Of a stretch of 64,000 nt of DNA, positions 36,191 through 48,692 are shown in pieces. The first letter of the stretch is position 1. The number at the start of each line of letters is the position of its first letter. Below the pieces are notes generated by a model. That model saw only the letters and a program-made list of their open reading frames with translations, was not told the DNA's origin and ran no database searches. Source of the stretch: Cryphonectria parasitica EP155 (lineage: Eukaryota; Ascomycota; Sordariomycetes; Diaporthales; Cryphonectriaceae). Both the position numbers and the translations under genes were made by a program. The stretch spans positions 3,218,759-3,282,758 of the forward strand of contig NW_024468911.1 of the NCBI RefSeq assembly GCF_011745365.1. The letters are read 5' to 3'.

Positions 36191-36907
36191 TTGCAGTCGC
36201 CACACACCTTCCTCCCGTTTGCGCTCTGACCGGCCTACAGTCCCTTCTTTCGACTGACAAGAGCAGTCAGTAAATCAAAATTGCCCGCCATTTCGTAGGA
36301 GTGTATTGTGCATTTAGGCAACTCGGTGCTTACCAGAATGTTCTGCACGGCTTCCCCGGGGATGGACGGAAGGGGGCTACTCGGCCCTCGGTTATTTAGA
36401 AAAGTTACGGAGAGGGCGAGGGCGCTATGGGGTCCAGATCTAGGGGACGGAGCCCAGTGGCCCCTCTGTGTGGTTGGCCTGGCCGGCTACATGCGGACCG
36501 CTGAACAACACAGAGTCCCTGAGTGGCCTGTATAATGCACGAACACCATACGCTATACAGCACTGACTTCAGTGGGAGGGAGGCTCTACAGGGGGGCACT
36601 GGATGTCCCGAAAGGCGTAGTGTGAAAATGCAATGACGTCCCGCGCCGCGGTAAAAGTGTCTCGTGCACACTCTCACGATTGCTCAGCCCGGCTTAAGCC
36701 ATTTCCCGGCACTTAAGTAATCCTCGTCCTTCTCCGCCCCGACAGGTTGCCGATTTGTTGATCTCGAACCACCCCTCCTCTCTCTATTCGAGGCGTAGAC
36801 GCCCCAGGCCTCTGTCCTCCACTCCAGGTCTTGTTTGTTAATTTCCAAGGGCATAACTACGATCTGCAAGCAGCGGCGCAACCGGGGAACGATTGATCGG
36901 CGTGGGG
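36191..36907. promoter_or_regulatory. Divergent upstream region of the methyltransferase and carrier genes
   Basis: 717 bases between two starts that point away from each other. No open frame with family resemblance. A GGTTCGA heptamer on the minus strand near 36759-36765 is not set in a tRNA structure. Confidence 0.45.
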
Positions 36908-38192
36908 ATGCCGGCAGCCCTGTTGGAGAATGCCTCAATGTCGGCTCTTTCACAACACGAACCACGAAAGGATACCGACGGACGGGTCGGTCGCCTCTCC
37001 AAGGAAGATGTCACCGTGCTCCCTGCGCCAGACGAGGCGGTAGCATCGGGAAAGAAGGTGGACAAGCAGAGCCTGGACTATCTATGGCGATCTGGGATGG
37101 CCGGCGGCCTTGCCGGATGTGCAGTAAGTCTTGCTTGCGGCCTCTCTCTCTCTCTCTCTCTCTCTCGTGTGTTTTACACTGCGCCAGGACTGGAAGTAGG
37201 TCGAGTACTGACTGTGTCTTGGCCAGGGCAAAACCGTGGTGGCACCCCTCGACCGCGTCAAGATCCTCTTCCAGGCGAGAAACCCACAGTTCATAAAATA
37301 TTCGGGATCATGGGCTGGCACGATCACTGCTATGAGCGAGATTTATCGCCAAAATGGTATGCTGGGGCTGTTCAGGGGCCATTCGGCGACTCTCCTGCGG
37401 GTCTTTCCCTACGCTGGGATCAAATTTCTGGCTTACGAACAAATTCGCTCCTTCGTCATCCCGAATAAGCAGCATGAGACGCCCGTCCGAAGGGCGCTCA
37501 GCGGTTCTCTGGCCGGCGCTACCTCGGTGTTCTTTACATACCCGCTGGAAGTGATACGGGTCAGGTTGGCCTTCGAGACAAAGAGGGACGGCCGATCCTC
37601 TCTGTCCTCCATATGCAAACAGATCTACTACGAGCACCCGACGCTCCCACCAGCCGGGACCCAGGTGCAGGGACCCTCGGCCGTGAGGGCTGCCAGCGTG
37701 GCTGCAACTCCGGCCGTCGAGGCTGTCGCGCCCAAGTATGGGTTGATCAATTTCTATCGCGGCTTCTCGCCCACAATGCTCGGCATGCTCCCGTACGCGG
37801 GCATATCCTTCCTGACCCATGACACGATGGGCGACCTGCTGCGCCACCACCTCATCGCTGAATGGACAACGCTGCCGCAGCCCAAGAACGCGCCCGAGGG
37901 CAAAGCGGCCCCTTTGCAGTTCTGGGCTGAGCTGTTCGCCGGCGGTGTGGCAGGACTGGTCTCTCAGACGTCCTCGTACCCGCTGGAGGTCATCAGGCGG
38001 CGGATGCAGGTAGCTGGTGCTGTGGGCGACGGCCGAAGGTTGCGCATCGCGGAGACGGCGGCGCTGATCATGAAAGAGAGGGGAATCTCCGGCTTCTTTG
38101 TTGGGCTGACGATCGGATATGTCAAGGTGGTCCCGATGGCTGCTGTCGCATTCTTCACTTACGAGAGAGTCAAGACGGTGTTTGGCATCTAG
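36908..38192 (+). CDS. LEU5: Mitochondrial carrier, LEU5/SLC25A16-like (coenzyme A transport)
   Basis: Two exons (36908-37123, 37227-38192) give 393 residues from ATG 36908; the in-frame ATG at 36938 could also serve. Three carrier repeats are present with the signatures PLDRVK, PLEVIRVR and PLEVIRRR. A Pro/Ala-rich insertion lies between helices in the second repeat (APTGTQ-like and PAVEAVAPKYG), as in other fungal LEU5 homologues. AGKTVVAPLDRVKILFQ and FRGHSATLLRVFPYAGIKF match the LEU5/Graves disease carrier group. This group is needed for coenzyme A accumulation in mitochondria and acts in the inner membrane. The single intron carries a (CT)n tract (37141-37166). Confidence 0.9.
37141..37166 (+). 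repeat. (CT)n microsatellite inside the carrier-gene intron
   Basis: About twelve CT dinucleotides directly after the donor side of the only intron of the LEU5-like gene. The tract is part of the intron polypyrimidine content and is not coding. Confidence 0.9.
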
Positions 38193-39065
38193 AACGGAAC
38201 TCTCAGAGAGAGAAAAACACACTGGCGTTTGGCGCACTGACAGTAGGTGGCAAAGCATTGTCCTTTTCGAAGTTTCCTGGGGCAGGGGGTTTTGGGGCAG
38301 GCACAACATGCGTACCAGAGCAAAAGGTGGCAAGAAGAATACATATCAGCTGTGGCAAGGGGGGCCCTGCGATGGCAGGATGGTTCAACATGTCCTACCA
38401 CACACAGCAGTAGAGCAGAACATCTGCATTCCAATGCTATGCTTTTGTCCTCACGCTTTTTCGACTTATTTTACTTGTTGATCGCTCAGGCCTTCCTTCA
38501 CGTCGAACGCTTCTGCCACGGTCAGCAATCCAGATGGCGCAGGCCTCGCTTTGTCTCAGTTCTTTTTTTTTTTAAAAAAAAAAAAATTTGGTGCGATGCG
38601 CAGCCGGAAGGACAGCTCCGCCGAGATCTGAGTTGGTCACACTTTCCACAGCCTGTGAGGATTGGCGGCAATCGTGATGTGAGTGTCCTTCCTGTTTTTC
38701 GGTGTTAACCTGAGTTGGAGTTGCTTCTGCGATCCTGACCAATTTTCAGATGCTCGGAGCCATTGCGGACGGACCACAGCACCGAGACCTCGCGTCCTCG
38801 AAACCTGACAGCCTCTTGTATTCTCGTCACGGTCTTACAACATTTGTCTGATCATCGTCTTCGAATGTCGCCCGTGAGATCGACCACCTACGTCCTATAA
38901 AAATTCCCCTATGCCTCCGCCCTAATCCTTCTCTCTGCACAAGAGCGGGGACAACATGGTCCAAAGCCATCCAGGTCTCCACCCGGAGGTCATCAGGCAC
39001 GTTGGGCCATCTCGACAGTTTTATTCCCGACCAAACCTCTCTTATCGTCGACCTATCAATATCCC
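38193..39065. other. Intergenic region with T11A13 tract
   Basis: Between the carrier gene and the next gene on the same strand. It contains an uninterrupted run of 11 T followed by 13 A at 38563-38586, self-complementary as a hairpin. The last 150 bases look like the leader of the downstream gene. No open frame of interest. Confidence 0.5.
38563..38586. repeat. T11-A13 perfect inverted tract
   Basis: Eleven T directly followed by thirteen A, so the two arms pair with no loop. Such tracts are rigid and disfavour nucleosomes, and on RNA may serve 3'-end formation for the upstream gene. Function is not shown by the sequence. Confidence 0.85.
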
Positions 39066-40656
39066 ATGAGCACCGTCTTGCCTTCTGGTTCTCCCTCGGG
39101 TGTCTGGAGCACCAGTTCTGGGCCCAAGAACATTGACCCGCCACGACCGGCCAGGGATAGCTTCGAGTGGGTGTGGTATCCAGACGGGTACTGGGCCGAG
39201 AGGCCGCTCGAGCATCATATGAGCTCCAAAGATGAGGCTCAGCGCCACAGCCTGGAACCGACTTCTCCCAGCGGCAGCAAGTTCTTCAGGTGGTCCCCAA
39301 GAGCAAGCCGGAGCTCAAAGTTCATCTCGAAGTTTCCTAGGCCTGAGCAGGGCCAGAGCCGTCAGGTCTCGCCGACGAGCAACCCGAGGACTTCGCACAT
39401 CCTGCCACCCAGAAGCATTCCTCAGAGTCCCTACCTCTCAGAGTCCGAACAGGTCGCTGCGCTCCAGCATCCCTCAGACCTACAGAGTCCGCCTGGGCTG
39501 CGCAGCAGCCGTGACACCTGGACCAGCTTCAGCCCGAACACAACTCCAATCGACGAGTTGTTATCACAAGATGTGAGGGAGGTCAAGAACCCACCAATTT
39601 CGAAAGCTGCATGGAAAATTATACAAAGGCACATGGTAAGCCCATACTCGACGATTCACCAGGCCTCTGGACGTGTGGTCTGATATGGAGCAGGTGTGGA
39701 AATCAGCCGAGAGCTCAGAAGGACAACCACGTACAGAACCGAGTATAGAGAGTGCTCCAGGCTACTTTTCGCAAAAGCCTATTCCATTCCGTTCAGACCC
39801 TGCTCCACAACAGGCAAAAAAGGACAGATACAAGGCTCTTCGACAGGCATCGCCAGCGCCATCTCAATCATCGACCGCATCTACAACGAGAGGCCTGCGT
39901 AAGTGGCTCCTGAAATTTCCACGAAGCCGCAAGGTTTCTGCCTCGTCAGCAACGGAAAGCATTACGAGTCCCATTTATCAAGAAAAGTGGCCAAACACCC
40001 CGTCATCGGAGAGTACAAACGAAAGCGTCGTGGCCTTCAACCGTCCAGGTAGGAAAACCCAAGCCGCAGCCCACATGCTTGAAGCGGAACCTGACCTTGC
40101 CATTTAGTGCATATTCCAGGCTCAACGAGGTCATATCCTGTAAGTTTTCACGTCCCAGCTTGAGCTGCATGAAAGACCAAAGAGACTGAAGGCAGTAGAA
40201 AGCCATGCATGTAGAAACGCCACCGCTCAAGCAACAAACTGCGGGTGGAAACCCACGTAGCCTCTTTATGGATATCAAGCATCCCCACCCTTTCGAGGAT
40301 GATGCCAGCGCCTCCTCCAACTCCAGAAGGACAGCGCCGTGGGGATCATCCTACCACAAGGAGCAGCCGTACGATCAGAGGGAGTGGTGGGACGCACCCG
40401 TGAGCGGGGACCCTGCTCGGGACACATCCTTCTTCGAGTTTGATCTGCCCGAACATCTTCCCAGCAGCCCGATGTGCCCAGCCAATCCAAAGCATAAGGG
40501 TAAAGGGAAACTGGTCTGCGTGGTGAGCCTTGGCTGCTGGATCTTGCGTTTGCTTCAATGTGACATTAGCTGACAGTTTCAATTTATTCAAAGTATCATG
40601 GGAGAGGCAGGCAGGCGTCAACTGTCCAGGGCGACGAAACTGAGGAGAGTGATTGA
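39066..40656 (+). CDS. Unknown low-complexity protein with short conserved C-terminus
   Basis: Five exons (39066-39635, 39694-40048, 40108-40139, 40199-40522, 40594-40656) give 447 residues. Every junction is in phase, and the donors are GTAAGC, GTAGGA, GTAAGT and GTGAGC. The third exon is only 32 nt and the last 63 nt. The N-terminal part has an aromatic patch, DSFEWVWYPDGYWAERP. The rest is rich in Ser, Pro, Arg and Lys. Near the end is a patch SSPMCPANPKHKGKGKLVC joined across the last intron to VYHGRGR, then an acidic end EETEESD-like. The CVYHGR ending recurs, as I recall, in hypothetical proteins of other ascomycetes. I know no function. A cytosolic or cell-cortex scaffold would fit the composition, but that is only inference. 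Confidence 0.72.
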
Positions 40657-41291
40657 TAATTTGGAAGATGAAGCAGAGAGGAAGGATTGTTACAAACTGA
40701 GGGCTTGACTGGAGGGCGTAATTGTTCTAGGGAAATGGAGAGAAGAAAGAAAAGGAAAAGCAAATCAAAAAAATCAAAAAAGGGCTAAGGGGAAAAGGGA
40801 AAATAGCTCAATACCGAGAATGCAAGATTTATAGAGTCTATCAATTCGAAAATCCATTCCTTCTGAAGCATCGTCAGCGTTCTGATCTGGTATCTGTGAC
40901 GGTTTCTGTCTTCTTCTTTCCCTTGTGTTTTTCTTTGGCTTTTGGTTGTTGTTTCTTTTTTTTTTGGGGGGGGGGGTTCTCTCTCCCTCTTAAATCAATT
41001 CCCATTTGTATTGGAGGGGTGAAGTCTCGGGGGGGGGGGGGCGGTTCCTAGCCTGTCGATGGGCTAGCGAGCACAGCCCTTGTCCTAGCTTAACTGCAGC
41101 AATTATCTTGTGGAGCCACACGTCGACCTTTGGACGTTCTCTATCCCATAACACTCTTCCCTCTCAGCTCAAAACACCTCTGTCCCTCCCAGCCAGCACC
41201 CTCAAACTGGAGTCTCCTTCTCCTTCACCGTCCATACAGAACTGAAAAGTGAACTAGTCTCCGAGCTGGCCTGGTCGATCGACCTGCGACC
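40657..41291. promoter_or_regulatory. Upstream region of CDC73
   Basis: The gap before the CDC73 start codon holds a long T run followed by G10 (40967-40976) and G13 (41029-41041), then a C-rich leader. No open frame of interest. Confidence 0.45.
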
Positions 41292-42682
41292 ATGTCTGCG
41301 GTCGAACAAGATGCCCTGCTGCTCCTGCGGCAGTCGATCGCCGCAGAGCAAGCCATGGTGCCTGTCGCATCGCCAGATTCGACTGAGGAAACGGCGCTTT
41401 CAACCGCGACTCACCTCCGCCTTGTCCACCCGCAGCCTGCCGTCCTGCCCCTTGAGACGCCGACCCGGTTCACGGTCAACGACTTCAAGGTGCCCGTCGA
41501 TCTGCGCTCCATCTACTTCGCCTGGGTGAACCGCGACCTGCTCATCCCCGCGTACAATGCCGCCGCGACGCAGCTCAACGAGCAGCTGGCGGCCTCCGGG
41601 TCTGGCGCGACCGTCCACAAGCTCACGTTTGTCGAGCGCGTCAACTTGATCACGTGGATCGAGGGCGGCGGCGAGAGCGAGTACATCAAGCCGCTGCCTG
41701 GTGAGAAGGAGATAGGGTCCGCCGCGGCCGAGGCGCTCAAGAGCTCGTCGGCGCCAGCTGCCGCCGCGGCGCGGTCAGGGAAGGGCACCCTCGACCCGAG
41801 GCTACAGGTGATTTATGCTGGCGAGCGGAAGATGGGGGATCGCAACGCTGCCCTCAGGGGCACAAAACTAGTGGTACGTTTATATATGTCCTCGGCGAGG
41901 TGTCGAAGGGTCCTTGATCCGCCGCACGCTTAGGACGCCTCGTTGGCCTTTTTTTTTCTTCTTTCTCTCTCTCTCTCTCTGTGTGTGTATGTATGTGTAT
42001 CTATGTACTGACAGGAATTGCTTCGTAGGACTTCTCAGGGGTGCGCAAGAACGCCCTAGTCTTCATAAACAAGAAGCCCGGGCAGTCAATAGGTGCCCCC
42101 GCCCATAGCCCACAACTCTCTCTTAACCAGAAACTCATCCGCGGCGGCCTCCACCCCATCATCCTGATCTCGCCATCGGCCTCCTCCCTGCTCCGACTCT
42201 CGAATGCCCGCTCCTTCCTCGAGGGGTACAGATACGAGCCCGCCAAAACAGGCAGCGACTCGAGCATGATCCACATCACTCATCTGATGCGCGATATCGA
42301 TCCTAATAGACCGATGCGCTTCATCCTCGTCGAGAACGTCGAGCAGTTCAAGCCCGAGTACTGGAACCGCCTGGTGGCTGTCTTCACGACGGGCCAGACC
42401 TGGCAGTTCAAGAACTACAGGTGGTCACGACCCGAGGACCTGTTCTCGCACGTGCTGGGGGTCTATGTCGGGTGGCGCGGCGAGCAGGTACCGGATAACG
42501 TCCGCAACTGGGGGCATCGCGTGCAGGCCTTTGAGGTGGACAAGTGGAGGGAGCCAGGCATGCCGGGGGCTGATTCCAGTCGGTTCAGGGATCGGGAGGT
42601 GGTCGACATGCTCTGGAAGAAGATCGAGTCAAACATGAGGGCGAAAGGGTGGAGGAAGGACGTAGTGCCGGAGTCCATCTGA
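41292..42682 (+). CDS. CDC73: Paf1 complex subunit CDC73 (parafibromin homologue)
   Basis: Two exons (41292-41873, 42029-42682) give 411 residues; the donor GTACGT and acceptor TAG join in phase 0. The N-terminal part begins SAVEQDALLLLRQSIAAEQ and holds the parafibromin-like helical segment with KVPVDLRSIYFAW and ERVNLITWIEG. The C-terminal Ras-like domain covers about residues 230-405, with SLNQKLIRGGLHPIILISPS, ILVENVEQFKPEYWNRLVAVF and WQFKNYRW. CDC73 is the Paf1-complex subunit that couples RNA polymerase II elongation to histone modification. The length is normal for a fungal homologue. The intron contains (CT)n/(GT)n sequence at about 41964-41990. This is the last recognisable gene before an 18-kb gap. 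Confidence 0.95.
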
Positions 42683-45653
42683 GTCTTTTTTGGGGGTAGA
42701 GGGGCGGGGGTTGTGATGTGACGGGTATGAGGCTCTCATGAGACTCGGCCGGAATGTGGTTGGTTTTTCCTCTTTCTTTCTTCGGTCCACCAAAGCCCAG
42801 ATTGAGTATCCAGGCCACAGACTCGGCGGTTTAGGGCAGGCAGGCAGAGAGGCACGGCGTTTTTATTGCAAAAAGAGGATATAAAAAAAGGGAAGTGCTA
42901 TCTCAAATCACACGCTCAGGAGTTTTGCAACCAGAAATGATACCATCTACTTGAATTATGATGCCGTCTTCGGGGAGCTGTATCTACATTTTCTAACTCG
43001 TCACACCAATATCTTGTCGTCCTTGTGTACACCAAGGTTAATTCTTATCATGGTACATATATGGATTTTGGCTTTTATTGAAAAGGATAAAGCGACCGCA
43101 GCTCAACCACACAGAAGCAAAAGCCAAGGCCGGGCATCATCTGGTCAGGTGCTCAGCAGGTACTCCGGTACTTTGACTCATTGGTTGTTGTTGCCTTCAG
43201 CATCCATCGAACCTTCCCCCTCCCAAGAAGAAAAAAAGGTAGGGGAAGGAAATTTCAAACCTTGTCGTCTGCGTCTCTCATTCCCATCCTTCACATCTGA
43301 CCACGACAAACGAACGGACAAGCAACTTAGCACTCGTCGCCGTGGTGCCCTCGCCATCTTCTGGCCCTATGCAGTGGTCATGGCGAGGTTGCAATGGGGC
43401 GCCAAAGGTTGCTCGAGCACAAGGTTGCACCTCACCGCTGGCTGGTATCTGCTTCCCATCTCACTAGACTCCTCCGAGGAAAGAGGATCGTGTGAATGGA
43501 TGCGCCTGGATTGGCTGGCTGACCATCACTGGCGTGACTTGAGTCACGCTGTGGCTTCTCTCTCCTTCTGCCTTCTCCCAGGAGCTGTGTGTTCAGCCAG
43601 TCCCATGGCGGTCAGGAGAAAGGCCGACAGGATTCAGGCGTGGAGCTGGTGGCTTTTGAAGCTCGTCAAGGCCCCTCTCGCAGCTGCTTCGTCTCGACGC
43701 CGGAAGAGGCGTTGTGCAAGAGGGACGTGTGCCCATTGTTCACACGCTTACGGCCAGCGTCACTTGACGACGGCTCCATCTCAATACAACTTTGGATTGA
43801 TAGCTCGATTGTGGCGAGGCTGGATATCATTCCGAGTGGCTGGCCATCAGGCTTCTCCGGATGGCTTCAGGAGTCTTCCTCCATCCTAGTTCACGTCGAG
43901 TCGAGTTCAGCCTTCCCATCCCCCCGGGAAGTCCTTGAGACATACCGGAACTCATTCAACCTGAGAACGGAACCCAGAAATGCCACCGTGGTCGCCCGAC
44001 CTGCCCAATGCACGAGGCAACCCCCAAGGGCAGTTCGCCGAGTGTGCTCTGGCTGGTCTCTTGTATATTCGGGTTTCTCACCGTTCAAACTCGACCCTGA
44101 TCGCCGTCGTGCGGGAAAGGATTGGCCTTGCCAATTTCCATAGCTCGTACTCGGGATATGGTATTATTGGGGGCTGTGGAGTAGTTCCCTTGTTCTCTTC
44201 CATTGTCCTCCTACAGCTGAACTCACACATGCAGGTTCCAATTCATGTCCCTGCCTGATATCGGACATGGGAGCATCGCAAACCTACGACCACAACAGGA
44301 CCTTCGCATGCCACCGGGCAGGGGGAGAGATGACGTACGGGGCAAGTCTCTCTCGTCTGCAGGATGGCGGTGGAAGAACGGTTAGACAATGAACTATTGG
44401 TGCGGCAAAGCCACCTGCACCAGCCTACGCTCGGCCCGCTGCTTCGCTGCCGCCAGCAGCTGTGTTTTTGGTTGGAAAGTGGAACATGGGGTGTGTGGTG
44501 GTGTGGGATTCACCGTGTGAATTTAACAGGTCCACTTGGGATGGGCTCCGCATTGCTGCATGGGACGGACGGAGTCGGGCCTTGGCGTGGGCTGATGTCC
44601 CGGAAGATGGCCGAGGTTCTGCCCTCCTGTCGCCCGCTCGCGCCGGGGCCGGGGCACATTTTCTTCTATGTTTTGGGAAGAAGATCTTCGGTGTCATCTG
44701 GGGAAGGATGTCTACCTGGTACCGTTCCGGCGGCCGGGCCCTCCTTTACGAATAGTCTTGTCCGGATTCGGTGAAGCAAATGGAGGGAGGGAGAGGGACA
44801 GAGAGTCATTGACTTGTGTGACTCTTTCCCATTCGTATACCACTGCTGCCATCCGTTTGTCTATCCCTAGCTTCTGGTCTGAGGAAAGCACACACCCTTC
44901 TTCTCAGACCGGAAAAGGAATGACTTAGAGACAAGGGGATGGGAACCGTAAAAAGTCCAGGAGCTAGAGCGTCCGCTCACAGATGGTCTGCTGGCTGAAC
45001 TAGCCATCCCAAGTGGGTACGGCTTCAAGCCATGGCTGCCTTTCCTCTCAACCGTCGCCGTGTCCCCCCCCCCTCTTTCTCCAACGTATTATCTCAACAT
45101 CAAAGCAGAGGGCGTCTGGCTTGCTTAGTCTCTGACTGCTCAGCACTGATCGTGATCGTACAACTCGATCCTGAGAGCGCTCGCAAGGCCCAAAACGTCG
45201 GGATATATCTTTTGGGGCTGGCTGAAGAATCATTTCCAGCAGCGCAGGTGGGGTGGCGGCTGACATCTGCCTCTATGGGGCTGGCTGCGAGGTGCCACCG
45301 CTTCTTGCCCCATGTGGTCGGAAAAGTACAGCACAGGACATCTGGGAAGAGCGCCCAACGTCCCGACAGCTTGGATGCTTGTTTCGGGCGAGGGAAGAAA
45401 ATGGGGGGGAGGGAGGGAGACCAGTGGGGTTGCCACGTGGAAAGAGATCCAAACAAAACTGGCCATGTGTGCGTGTGTGTGCGGCCGTTGTTGTTTGTGT
45501 AGGGAACAGTCAGAGAGGAAAGGAGATGATGCAGCTGGGCCCCCTCATCGTCGACAACAAATCAGACGCCTGCTTTTCTCGGTAACTGAACGGCTGCGAC
45601 GTGAGTATCGCTTATTACTACGCAGCCGGGTCCAGCTGTACGGCCCTTGGGCC

Positions 45654-45670
45654 GGGGGGGGGGGGGGGGG
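45654..45670 (+). repeat. 17-base G homopolymer
   Basis: The longest of fourteen G or C runs of at least ten bases in the window. It lies in the gene-free region. Such runs can form G-quadruplexes and are prone to length change during replication and sequencing. Confidence 0.9.
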
Positions 45671-48358
45671 CGACAGAGAGAGTGAACGGCAGTGCTTCGT
45701 CCTCGAACCGAGCAGCTCGATCGCTCAACTCAAATCAGGACTTGGTGTTCAGGTGGCTGGCTGGGGAAGCGAGTATCCGCACCGTCGAGCGCGTGGTGCC
45801 GTGACACCCTGGCACAACCGAGCGTCAAGCACGTTTTTTATATTATGTTTTATATTGGACTTCTGCGAGACATGGCTGCCGTCTCACGACCGACCACAGC
45901 CGAGAGACCATGGTGCGTATGTCCATCCTGTCGTGCGCCCCCCGGTCTGCTCTGTGCAAGTTGAGCTCGCCAGAAAGGAGGGATGAGCTGGGGACGGAAT
46001 CAAAGGGAGGGAGGAGAGGAGGAGGGGAGAAAGAGCAGACGATGTTGGTGTATCTGCTCTCGCTCTCGCTCTCTCGCTCTTTCGCTCTTCTCAAAGAAAC
46101 CAAAGGCACCACAAGGTTTCGCAAGGCTCGCCTACAGTAGCTAGATGAAGAAGTCCTTTGCTTTGGCCACTGGCCGGCGCTCAGAGGGTGTACACACGTC
46201 ACATCGCCAAGTCTGGAATCGGAAAGAACGCAAAAGAGGACGAAGAGGGACCGTCGCCCATGTGAGTGGTGGTGGTGGTGTGTCAATTCCGGAGTTCCCA
46301 GTCCGCACCCTCCGCCAGAGCATCATCATGCTGTAACACAAACACTACTGCAAGTATTGCATAGGACCACATTGACTACTGACTCTTTGGGATGATGATG
46401 CGTCATTAACGTCCACGGTGTTGGTCATGACACCGGTGAACGGTACGCAGGAGGAAGCTCATGGCGCTGACACACACAACGAGTACGTGTTACCAAGGCT
46501 AGGGTGCGACACGCAGATTCGGCATATGCTGACCTCGTACCACGCGAGGGGCTGGTGAAAGACTTTGTTGGGGGGTGGGGGCTGCAAGAGAGAAGATGGA
46601 TAGAGAGACTCTCTATGGTTCCCTGCGTATCTGTTGTGCGACCATATGAAGCGCAATCTCGTCCAATCACCGGAGGGGTCTCTGTCCCCTGTGAGACGAC
46701 CGGACGAGATCAGACAGAGTGTGCGCCACTCATCCATAATCATCAAGGCCCGCCTGCTGTATCTATCTCATGTCGTCGTCAGACCGGACGACTGTAGCCT
46801 GGGTTTGTCCTTCTGAGCCTTGTTGCCTACTAGCCTGCAGAGAAAGAGAGAGAGAGAGAGAGAGCGCGAGAGCAATATGCAGACACTCGTACGACGACGA
46901 CAACAACAACAGCAACAGCAACAGCAACAACAAAAATACAAGCTTGTATCTTACGCGTCACCATTGACTCAACTCGGAGACAACTCTCGTGAGCCGCTTG
47001 CAGCCTACTGCTCACACAGAATGTTCCGCTAGCGGCCAAGGGCAAGAGTCAGCGTTGTAACCCTCTTCCTCCCTCACTTGCATTAATTACCGGTCCCCAT
47101 TTCCGGGAACCAGAGGGAGAGACAAGAGAGAGACACACACATGTGTGTTCCGAGTATCTGGTACTTTGGTTTTCGGGTTTCTTCTCTTCTGGTTTTTTTC
47201 TTCTTCTTTTTTTGTCTTTCCTTCTTTCTTTCTTCATTCTGCACTTTAGTTTTTCTCAGCTTGTCGGTTTCTTTAACAGAAAAAAACGAAAAAAATAAAA
47301 ACCAACCTGATGTCCCGCATCGCATCCTCCTTTCTGTATGAATACTGTCAACACGGGCCCGTTCCGGATGCAGCAATGACCACAGTAAGCAGCAGCGAGG
47401 GGAAGCTGCTTCGGATGGCCAGTCTGGGAATTCCGACGAGGCGTCGTTGGTGTATGCAGCTACTGGTCCCATTTCGTTCCAAAGACGCCATTTCTTATGC
47501 CCTACCCTACCTTATTACCCTCCCTCCCACCACCCCCTGGTCCCAACATCCTCTCACCTTATTCTCATTCTTTTCCCTTTTCCTTCTTCTTTCCCATTTT
47601 CCCATATTCTGGATCCACTACACCATCGTCAAACAAGGTCTAGAATAAGACCAGGGAGGCGAGAACGGGGGGGCGGGGATGGAGAGGTAACCTGACAAAT
47701 GCATGTTAATTTTCGATTCTCCGCGGATTATAGACAATATGACCCGTATCCTTGCTAGCGAGCTTCTTTTTTTCCTTTTTTTTTTTCCTTCTTTCCCCTT
47801 CTTTTGCACGCACCAAGTGGCGCCAAAACAAGGGCGACAATGGCTAACCTAGGGTGGCATAGAACCAAAAAGGGAAAAAGATGAAGGAAAGGAAGAAAAA
47901 AAAAGAAAGGGAGAAGAGGGGGGAGGGGGTGGAAAACAGAAGAGGCAGATAGAAAGAGAAAAAAAAAAAGAGAATGAAGAAGGGAAAAAGCCCCCATAGC
48001 GGCCACGGCAGTCGGTGCGGAATGATGGCCCTTTCGCCTAGCCCTGGCTAGTGCTCACGCTGATCAGCGACGACCATTAAGTCTGGCGTCTCTCAACTCT
48101 GGTACTAAGTATCGCCAACAGGGCTTTTCTTCTCTCGGAGCTGGAATGAGGGGGGGGTAGAGAGAGGGGGGGTGGCGCGTTTAAAAAAAACGTGTGGCTT
48201 GGGGTAGCCACGTGGCCGCCCCGCAATTTTCTTGGGCTTCTTTTTCTTGCCCGTGCATTCCATCCATCATCGTAGCTGCGCAGTAGTGGTGGTATGGTAG
48301 TGGTGGTGGTAGTCTGTCGTATGTACTGTAGACTACCTCTCTCTCTGTCGTTGCTGTA

Positions 48359-48418
48359 TGTGTGTGTGCATGTGTGTGTGCATGTGTGTGTGCATGTGTG
48401 TGTGCATGTGTGTGTGCA
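48359..48418 (+). repeat. 12-bp minisatellite, five copies
   Basis: Five consecutive perfect copies of the unit TGTGTGTGTGCA, in the gene-free region. On the minus strand it reads as a His-Thr-His-Met repeat, but no gene context supports translation. Confidence 0.95.
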
Positions 48419-48651
48419 TGTTGGGTGCTTGACGAGATGGTTGCTGACAATGCATTGTGTACTTAAGCCTCGAGCTTGAAACTAAGTACTTACCAAAAAA
48501 TGTCTCGATTTGCTGCTGTTGATGATTATTCATCAACGTCACTGTCTCTCTCTGTCTCTTTTCCTCCTTGGTCGGACCAGACCTAAACCACGAGGCTGGA
48601 TCTGTTATGTCGATCTCGTCAGCACTAATGTCTTCTCCTCAGAGCGTATTA

Positions 48652-48691
<40 letters not shown>

Positions 48692-48692
48692 C
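48652..48692 (+). repeat. Adjoining (CT)n and (GT)n microsatellites
   Basis: A (CT)n run passes directly into a (GT)n run within the gene-free region, and an 11-base C run follows at 48710-48720. The GT part is a potential Z-DNA former. Confidence 0.9.

Noticed and set aside
37308..38333. 341-codon minus-strand open frame
   Set aside because: Lies antisense to the mitochondrial carrier exon, whose three signatures are clear. It is a shadow of codon bias.
42951..43889. 312-codon open frame on the plus strand in the gene-free region
   Set aside because: Its translation shows no domain or conserved motif, composition changes along its length, and overlapping frames are also open. It looks like chance.
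48359..48418. Regular short repeats considered as a CRISPR array
   Set aside because: Units are 12 bp, contiguous and without spacers, in a eukaryotic genome. It is a minisatellite.
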